The translations under genes and the position numbers were made by a program. A stretch of 11,487 bases of DNA from Methanoculleus sp. UBA208 (lineage in GTDB: Archaea; Halobacteriota; Methanomicrobia; Methanomicrobiales; Methanoculleaceae), in NCBI RefSeq assembly GCF_002498065.1, contig NZ_DAFZ01000107.1, forward strand, positions 1 through 11,487, written 5' to 3'. Numbering within the stretch: position 1 is the stretch's first letter; every line of letters begins with the position of its first letter. The notes beneath the pieces are model-generated. The model had not been told where the DNA came from and made no database searches. It saw only the letters and a list, made by a program, of their open reading frames with translations. This document shows positions 6,486-11,487 of the stretch, piece after piece.

Positions 6486-6495
6486 AAACTCGACG

Positions 6496-8433
6496 ATGGA
6501 TTCGACGACATCAACGGAAATTCCAAACATAGAGCTCACGAATGACGAACTGGAGGATATGGATGTCCTTTCAGGTCTCGAGCTGAGCGCATCTTCAGAT
6601 ATCGACGTACCCCCGAATCTTATCGACCAGGTCATCGGTCAGGAGCACGCCGTCGAGGTGATCCGCAAAGCTGCGGTCCAGCGCAGGCACGTGATGATGA
6701 TCGGCACCCCCGGAACCGGCAAATCGATGCTGGCGAAGGCCATGGCCGAGCTTCTCCCCAAAGAGGAACTGCAGGACATTCTGGTCTATCCGAACCCCGA
6801 GGATAACAATAACCCCATCATCAGGACCGTGCCTGCGACCCGCGGCAAACAGATCGTCAACGCCCACAAGGTGGAGGCGAGGAAGAAGATCCAGATGAGG
6901 AGCACCCTCGTCATGCTCCTCATCATCGGCATCATCGGCTATGCAGTCATCACTTACCAGTGGCTCATGGGCATCATCGCCGCTGCGTTTGTATTTATGG
7001 CGCTGAAGTATTCGATGCCCCGCGAAGAGGCGATGGTCCCGAAGCTCCTGATCTCCCACGACTCGAACTCGACGGCGCCTTTTGTCGACGCCACCGGTTC
7101 GCACGCGGGGGCCCTGCTCGGGGACGTCCGGCACGACCCCTTCCAAAGCGGCGGGCTCGAGACGCCTTCCCACGACCGCGTCGAGGGAGGGGCCATCCAC
7201 CGGGCGCACGGGGGGGTTCTCTTCATCGACGAGATCAACACCCTCACCCCCCACTCCCAGCAGAACCTGCTTACTGCCCTCCAGGAGGGCACCTTTCCGA
7301 TCACCGGCCAGAGCGAGCGCTCGAGCGGCGCGATGGTCAGGACCGAGCCGGTCCCCTGCCGGTTCGTGATGATCGCGGCAGGCAACATCGACGCCATCCA
7401 GGGGATGCACCCGGCGCTCCGGTCGCGTATCCGGGGCTATGGCTACGAGGTTTACATGCGCGAGACGATGGAGGACACCCCGGAGAACCGGAAGAAGTTC
7501 CTCCGGTTCATCGCCCAGGAGGTCCAGAACGACGGGAAGATCCCCCACTTCGACCGCAGCGCCATGCTCGAGGTTCTCCGCGAAGCCCGGCGCCGCTCGA
7601 ACCGGAAGGGCCACCTGACCCTGAAACTCCGTGACATGGGCGGGCTCATCCGGGTGGCGGGCGACCTCGCCCGGCAGGAAAGCGCGGAGTTCACCACGGT
7701 AAAGCATGTCCTCGCCGCAAAATCGGCGTCCCGCTCGATCGAGGACCAGATCTCCGACGAGTACATCCGGCGGAGCCGCGACTACGAGATCACCGTCGTC
7801 GAGGGCACCAAGATTGGACGGGTGAACGGGCTTGCCGTGATGGGGAGCGACTCCGGTTCGGTGCTCCCGGTGATGGCCGAGGTGACCCCGAGCCAGGGGG
7901 CGACCGGCACGGTCATCGCGACCGGTATGCTCAAAGAGATCGCCAAGGAGTCGATCACGAACGTCAGCGCTCTCATAAAGAAGTTCACGGGCAAGGATGT
8001 CAAGAACATGGACATCCACGTCCAGTTCATCGGGACCTACGGCGGCGTCGAGGGGGACTCGGCCTCCGTGACCGTGGCAACAGCGGTGATCAGCGCCATC
8101 GAGAACATCCCGGTGCGCCAGGACGTCGCGATGACCGGATCGCTCTCGGTCCGGGGCGACGTCCTTCCCATCGGGGGAGTCACCTACAAGATCGAGGCGG
8201 CGGCAAAGGCCGGGATCAAGAAGGTGATCATCCCGCGGTCGAACTTAGACGACGTTCTCATCGAGGACCGCTACCGCACGATGGTCGAGGTGGTCCCGGT
8301 CGACCACATCGAGGAGGTTCTCCAGAACGCACTCGTGCCCGAGAACCGCGAAGGGTTCCTCTCGAAACTCCGGAAGCTGGCGGTCACCCCGACCGCCATC
8401 TTCGACCCGAACGCCGGGCGCTCCGCGGTCTGA
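6496..8433 (+). CDS. lonB: Membrane-anchored ATP-dependent protease LonB
   Basis: A 645-residue archaeal LonB, an AAA+ protease fixed to the inner face of the cell membrane that degrades unfolded and regulatory proteins. The AAA+ domain begins around residue 45. Walker A GTPGTGKS lies at 70-77 and Walker B GGVLFIDE at 239-246. Between them are two hydrophobic segments (about 137-154 and 157-172), the insertion that anchors LonB. The C-terminal Lon protease domain holds the Ser/Lys dyad: Ser522 in EGDSAS and Lys565 in GGVTYKIEAA, 43 residues apart as in other LonB. A frame extension to 6448 exists but would start upstream of the promoter, so it is not used. The gene leads an apparent operon, with tldD starting 6 bases after its stop. 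Confidence 0.96.
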   Translation: MDSTTSTEIPNIELTNDELEDMDVLSGLELSASSDIDVPPNLIDQVIGQEHAVEVIRKAAVQRRHVMMIGTPGTGKSMLAKAMAELLPKEELQDILVYPNPEDNNNPIIRTVPATRGKQIVNAHKVEARKKIQMRSTLVMLLIIGIIGYAVITYQWLMGIIAAAFVFMALKYSMPREEAMVPKLLISHDSNSTAPFVDATGSHAGALLGDVRHDPFQSGGLETPSHDRVEGGAIHRAHGGVLFIDEINTLTPHSQQNLLTALQEGTFPITGQSERSSGAMVRTEPVPCRFVMIAAGNIDAIQGMHPALRSRIRGYGYEVYMRETMEDTPENRKKFLRFIAQEVQNDGKIPHFDRSAMLEVLREARRRSNRKGHLTLKLRDMGGLIRVAGDLARQESAEFTTVKHVLAAKSASRSIEDQISDEYIRRSRDYEITVVEGTKIGRVNGLAVMGSDSGSVLPVMAEVTPSQGATGTVIATGMLKEIAKESITNVSALIKKFTGKDVKNMDIHVQFIGTYGGVEGDSASVTVATAVISAIENIPVRQDVAMTGSLSVRGDVLPIGGVTYKIEAAAKAGIKKVIIPRSNLDDVLIEDRYRTMVEVVPVDHIEEVLQNALVPENREGFLSKLRKLAVTPTAIFDPNAGRSAV

Positions 8434-8439
8434 TGACCT

Positions 8440-9768
8440 ATGGCTGAAGTGCGGTACTACGACATCCGGTGCGTACGTGGCGAGATCACCCTGGTCGACA
8501 TCGACAACGGGGTGATCGAGTCCGCAGGCACCTCATTTTTCGACAAAGCCGTGATCCGGGTGCTCGGATCGAAAGGCTGGGGCATCCTCACCCGCGACCA
8601 CGTCGATATCGATTCGAAGCGCGAACTGAACGCCCTCATCGAAGCGGCGGCGCGCCTCGCTGCGGTCACACAGGACCGCCTCGACCTCGCCGATGCGCCG
8701 CGCGGCGTGCTCCCCGTTCCGCCCCTCGGGGAGGACCCCCGTGATATCGACCTCGAGGAGAAGACCCGGCTGCTTGCCGGGGTAGAGGAGGCGGCACGCG
8801 TTGCCGGGGTGGGAAACACCCGGGCGCGCTACACCGAGGGGATCGACTCGGTCCGGTTCCTGGATTCGAGCGGGAACGAGTACTCCTACGAGGCGGTCCG
8901 GTCCGGGTTCTCGGTCCTCGCGATCGCGTCCAGAAACGGTGTGATGCAGATGGGGAGCGAACGCGACCACATCACCACCGGGTTCAACCTCCGGAACAAG
9001 CAGATCCTCGGCAGGAAAGCGGGCGAGGTCGCGGTCTCCCTGCTCGACGCAAAACTCCCGAAAGGCGGGACGAAACGGGCCGTGCTCGACCCGGAACTTG
9101 CGGGGGTCTTCACCCACGAGGCGGTCGGCCACGCGAGCGAGGGCGATCTCGTCCGCGAGGGCGCATCGGTTCTCGGAGGGAGGATCGGGGAGCGGATCGG
9201 GTGCGAGGGACTGGTCATCGTGGACGATCCCTCCCTTCACGAGTTCGGGTTCATCCCCGTGGACGCCGAGGGAGTGGCCGTGCAGCGGACCGAGATCATC
9301 CGCGACGGCATCCTCTCGTCCTACCTGCACAACCGCGAGACCCTCGCGGCGGTCGGGAACGGAGTCCCGGGACACGCCCGCTCCGAGCACGGGGCGCCGC
9401 CGATCGTCCGGATGAGCAACACCTTCATCGAGAACGGCGACGCGGCCTACGACGAGATCCTTTCCGAGTGCAGGGACGGCATCCTGTTGATCGGATCGAG
9501 GGGCGGCCAGGTCGATCCCGGCCGGGGTGTCTTCCAGTTCAACGCGGAGTACGGCTACCTGGTCGAGGGCGGCGAGACGACGGATATGGTCAGGGACGTC
9601 TCACTCTCGGGCGAGATCCTCTCGACGCTCCATAACATCGCTCTCGTCGGGAACGACCGGAAGATGAGCCCGGGATACTGCGGCAAAGGCGGACAGAGCG
9701 TGCCGGTCAGCGACGGCGCGCCGCACCTCCTGCTCGAGAACGCAACCATCGGGGGGCGGGGCGGATGA
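8440..9768 (+). CDS. tldD: TldD metallopeptidase subunit
   Basis: A 442-residue TldD, the catalytic half of the TldD/TldE zinc metallopeptidase. In bacteria this pair trims unfolded or modified peptides and matures ribosomally made peptides such as microcin B17; its archaeal substrate is not established. The zinc motif is HEAVGH (His226, Glu227, His231), and Cys414 in SPGYCGKGGQ is at the place of the third metal ligand. Conserved glycine-rich C-terminal segments such as GRGVFQFNAEYGYLVEGG (361-378) are intact. It starts 6 bases after lonB and its stop overlaps the pmbA start as ATGA, so it is probably co-transcribed with lonB and translated together with its partner. Confidence 0.95.
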   Translation: MAEVRYYDIRCVRGEITLVDIDNGVIESAGTSFFDKAVIRVLGSKGWGILTRDHVDIDSKRELNALIEAAARLAAVTQDRLDLADAPRGVLPVPPLGEDPRDIDLEEKTRLLAGVEEAARVAGVGNTRARYTEGIDSVRFLDSSGNEYSYEAVRSGFSVLAIASRNGVMQMGSERDHITTGFNLRNKQILGRKAGEVAVSLLDAKLPKGGTKRAVLDPELAGVFTHEAVGHASEGDLVREGASVLGGRIGERIGCEGLVIVDDPSLHEFGFIPVDAEGVAVQRTEIIRDGILSSYLHNRETLAAVGNGVPGHARSEHGAPPIVRMSNTFIENGDAAYDEILSECRDGILLIGSRGGQVDPGRGVFQFNAEYGYLVEGGETTDMVRDVSLSGEILSTLHNIALVGNDRKMSPGYCGKGGQSVPVSDGAPHLLLENATIGGRGG

Positions 9769-11057
9769 AGGGCGAAGACCTGATCGAGAGAGTCCTCCGG
9801 GAGGGCGAGCGCCGGGCCGACGAGGTCGAGGTCTTCTACGCCCGCGGAGAGAGCGTCAGCACCGAGATCAAGAAGGGCATTATCGGCACAGCCGAGGAGT
9901 CGGAAGCCTGGAGCATGGCCGTCAGGACGGTCAGGGACGGCCGGATAGGGTTCTCGGCCACAAGCGATCCCGACCGGTGGAAGGAGTGCCTGGACGCGGC
10001 GCTCGCGAGCGGGAGGCTTGCCACCTCGCAGCAGTGGGGCGGGTTCCCGAGACCGGCCAACCTGACGAGCACCGCATCCTCATCGGACGGCGACCTGATC
10101 GTCGCGGTGGAGGACGCGGCGGGGATGGTCGCCGACCTCCTTTCGGGTGCCGCGGAGCACCCGGTGGAGGTCGTCGGCGGGGGCGCGAACCTCGCCCGGT
10201 CGTACCTCATGGTCGCGAACACGAGCGGCGTCCTCTACGGCATGGACCGGACGGTGGCGGCGGTATCCCTCGAAGCGATCCGGGAACAGTCCACGGGCTA
10301 CGAGTTCGACGCCTCCCCGTTCCGTGCCGATATCGACGCCCGGTCGGTCGGGGAGCAGGCTGCCTCGCTTGCCGCACGCTCTCTATCGGGGCGCGATATC
10401 GCGACCGGGCGTTACGACGTCGTCCTCTCCCCGGTTGCGGCCGCAAGCATTCTTGGCCATGTTCTCCTCCCGGCCCTATCCGGGCGGAACGTGAAGGCCG
10501 GACGGTCGTTCCTCGCGGACAAGATCGGTGAGCAGGTCTTTGACGAATCGCTCTCCGTTTATGACGACCCGTTTGCTCCCGGCCTCGGGAGCACCGTCTG
10601 GGACGCGGAAGGTGTCCCCACCCGCCGCCTGGTCTTCGTGGAGCAGGGAGTGCTTGGCCGGTTCGCCTACGACCTCAAGACCGGCTACCGCTACGGCGAG
10701 GGAAGCACGGGGAGCGCCGTCCGCTCCGGCGGCGAACCCCCGGGGATCGGCGTGCACAACCTCTTCATCGACGGCCCGCGGGCAAAAGAGCCCGGCGACG
10801 AGCGGGCGGTCTGGATCCACGACGTCGTGGGCGCCCATACCGCGAACCCGTTCTCCGGCGACTTCTCGGTGGAGATCTCCAACCCCTTCTGGATGGAGGG
10901 CGGGGACCTCGTCGAACCCATCCGTACGGCGATGCTCTCCGGGAACGTCTTTGAGATGCTCGCGGGTATCGGGGGGCTCGGAAAAGACACAAGACGCGTC
11001 GGACGGCTGACGATTCCATCAATACGGTTAAATAACCAGCAGATCATTGGTAAATAG
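9765..11057 (+). CDS. pmbA: TldE/PmbA partner subunit of the TldD peptidase
   Basis: A 430-residue TldE (PmbA), the partner subunit that forms a heterodimer with TldD and lacks its zinc site. The family shape is clear: GSTVWDAEGVPTRRLVF (275-291), EQGVL (293-297), and the C-terminal SGDFSVEISN (364-373) with WMEGGDL (376-382) and LSGNVFEML (391-399). At the place where TldD has HExxxH, this protein reads SPVAAASILGH (222-232), so the metal-binding residues are not conserved, as expected for TldE. It overlaps tldD by 4 bases. The bofA-like gene begins on the base after its stop. The last 30 bases of the gene are AT-rich and may hold a promoter for that gene. Confidence 0.93.
   Translation: MKGEDLIERVLREGERRADEVEVFYARGESVSTEIKKGIIGTAEESEAWSMAVRTVRDGRIGFSATSDPDRWKECLDAALASGRLATSQQWGGFPRPANLTSTASSSDGDLIVAVEDAAGMVADLLSGAAEHPVEVVGGGANLARSYLMVANTSGVLYGMDRTVAAVSLEAIREQSTGYEFDASPFRADIDARSVGEQAASLAARSLSGRDIATGRYDVVLSPVAAASILGHVLLPALSGRNVKAGRSFLADKIGEQVFDESLSVYDDPFAPGLGSTVWDAEGVPTRRLVFVEQGVLGRFAYDLKTGYRYGEGSTGSAVRSGGEPPGIGVHNLFIDGPRAKEPGDERAVWIHDVVGAHTANPFSGDFSVEISNPFWMEGGDLVEPIRTAMLSGNVFEMLAGIGGLGKDTRRVGRLTIPSIRLNNQQIIGK
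11028..11035 (+). promoter_or_regulatory. Possible internal TATA box for the bofA-like gene
   Basis: TTAAATAA inside the 3' end of pmbA is centred about 26 bases before the bofA-like ATG at 11058. No Shine-Dalgarno site precedes that ATG, so a leaderless transcript from this element is plausible alongside read-through from the operon. Confidence 0.4.
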
Positions 11058-11321
11058 ATGATGGAAGAGATCCTTGCCATCCTTCTCGCGGTCGCGATAG
11101 CCGCGGCGCTCTACTACCTCATGAAGAAGGCCCTGACGCTCGTCATCAACGCCATCGCCGGGCTCATCACGCTCTGGCTCCTGAATTATTTCGACGTCCT
11201 CAGCTGGTTCGGCGCTCCCGACATCCAGATCAACCTGGTGACGATCCTCATCTGCGCCCTCGGCGGGCTGCCGGGCGCCCTGGTCCTGGTCCTGCTCCAC
11301 CTTGTCGGGATCGCGATCTGA
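11058..11321 (+). CDS. BofA-family small membrane protein
   Basis: An 87-residue hydrophobic protein with segments at about 4-22, 25-45 and 58-87, the first and last probable membrane helices. It carries the BofA family pattern NAIAG (31-35), LLN (41-43), IQINL (56-60) and the closing GGLPGALVLVL (69-79). In Bacillus, BofA holds the intramembrane protease SpoIVFB inactive during sporulation. Archaea do not sporulate and have no sigma-K, so that role cannot apply, and the archaeal function is unknown. Two ATG codons in tandem (11058 and 11061) could both start it. It directly follows pmbA without a gap, last in the lonB-tldD-pmbA run, so a role with membrane proteolysis is a reasonable guess only. 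Confidence 0.85.
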   Translation: MMEEILAILLAVAIAAALYYLMKKALTLVINAIAGLITLWLLNYFDVLSWFGAPDIQINLVTILICALGGLPGALVLVLLHLVGIAI

Positions 11322-11337
11322 GAGGGTTATCAAGGTT

Positions 11338-11383
11338 CGCGGGGCTTCACTCGCGTTTTGGAGGCCGGAGGTTTTCTCCAGCC
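11338..11383 (+). terminator. Tandem hairpins after the bofA-like gene
   Basis: CGCG (11338-11341) pairs with CGCG (11352-11355), followed by TTTT. A second hairpin GGC-c-GGAG/CTCC-a-GCC spans 11363-11383 around a GTTTT loop. Together they could end the lonB operon transcript. Stems are short, so this is tentative. Confidence 0.35.
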
Positions 11384-11401
11384 CCCGATCCCTGCCCGGT
11401 C

Positions 11402-11411
11402 TTTACTTAAA
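11402..11411 (+). promoter_or_regulatory. Possible TATA box for a transcript leaving the right edge
   Basis: TTTACTTAAA stands out in GC-rich sequence and predicts a transcription start near 11430-11436. An ATG at 11434 followed by a 9-codon frame (stop at 11461-11463) and the stem-forming segment beyond it lie just downstream. Confidence 0.4.
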
Positions 11412-11433
11412 GGGTGTCTGGGTATCCTATCTC

Positions 11434-11487
11434 ATGTATCACGGTAAAGGCAAAGCGAGGTGAAATCCCGGTACAGTGGACCGTGGT
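11434..11487 (+). ncRNA. Candidate structured RNA or 5' leader, cut by the window edge
   Basis: Bases 11438-11445 (ATCACGGT) pair with 11480-11487 (ACCGTGGT) over 8 positions, including one G-T wobble. Inside, CG-A-GG (11456-11460) pairs with CCCG (11467-11470) around the loop TGAAAT with one bulged A. The remaining inner bases are purine-rich and unpaired, a look typical of riboswitch or structured-leader cores. The GGTGAAAT-CCC string recalls FMN and cobalamin riboswitch cores, but the other required motifs are not seen and the sequence ends here. No family is assigned. Confidence 0.3.

Noticed and set aside
6595..8019. 474-codon frame antisense to lonB
   Set aside because: Composition is that of a shadow frame, while the plus strand encodes a complete LonB with all motifs.
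11446..11487. FMN or cobalamin riboswitch
   Set aside because: Only the short GGTGAAAT-CCC string resembles those cores; the other conserved segments are absent or beyond the edge, so only an unassigned structured RNA is reported.

Overview
The window is a GC-rich stretch of archaeal chromosome, most likely from a methanogen of the Methanomicrobiales (a Methanoculleus-like genome would fit; this is inference from gene content and composition, not a database match). The archaeal signs are a group II chaperonin, a membrane-anchored LonB, a Nob1-type PIN/Zn-ribbon endonuclease, an HTH-PRTase regulator of the GfcR type, TATA-box promoters about 25 bp ahead of starts, and a tRNA without an encoded CCA.

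Left part (1-1719): the end of a PAS-domain histidine kinase whose reading frame is still open at the left edge. A 264-base gap with no convincing gene follows, then tRNA-Ser(CGA) on the minus strand. Diverging from it is a 67-codon ThiS/MoaD-like beta-grasp protein that ends in Arg-Gly instead of Gly-Gly. Its stop lies one base from the stop of the convergent thermosome gene.

Middle part (1721-6414, all minus strand): the thermosome subunit has its own TATA box and Shine-Dalgarno site. Upstream of it, reading leftward, is the tight cluster prs (PRPP synthase), rtcA (RNA 3'-phosphate cyclase), nob1-like endonuclease and gfcR-like regulator. prs and rtcA overlap by 14 bases, rtcA and nob1 by 4 (ATGA), and gfcR follows 22 bases later with an apparent extra promoter built into the nob1 stop codon. 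A hairpin plus T-run closes the cluster. It links PRPP supply, RNA end processing and a regulator whose C-terminal domain is a PRPP-binding fold.

Right part (6496-11321, plus strand): transcribed away from prs, across a short AT-rich palindromic promoter region, is lonB-tldD-pmbA(tldE)-bofA-like. This looks like a proteolysis operon: a membrane AAA+ Ser/Lys protease, the two-subunit TldD/TldE metallopeptidase, and a small BofA-family membrane protein. The last 166 bases hold hairpins, a possible promoter, and the start of a transcript with a clear stem-forming segment that runs off the right edge. That segment is the least explained part of the window. I see no CRISPR array, insertion sequence, prophage or defence system.
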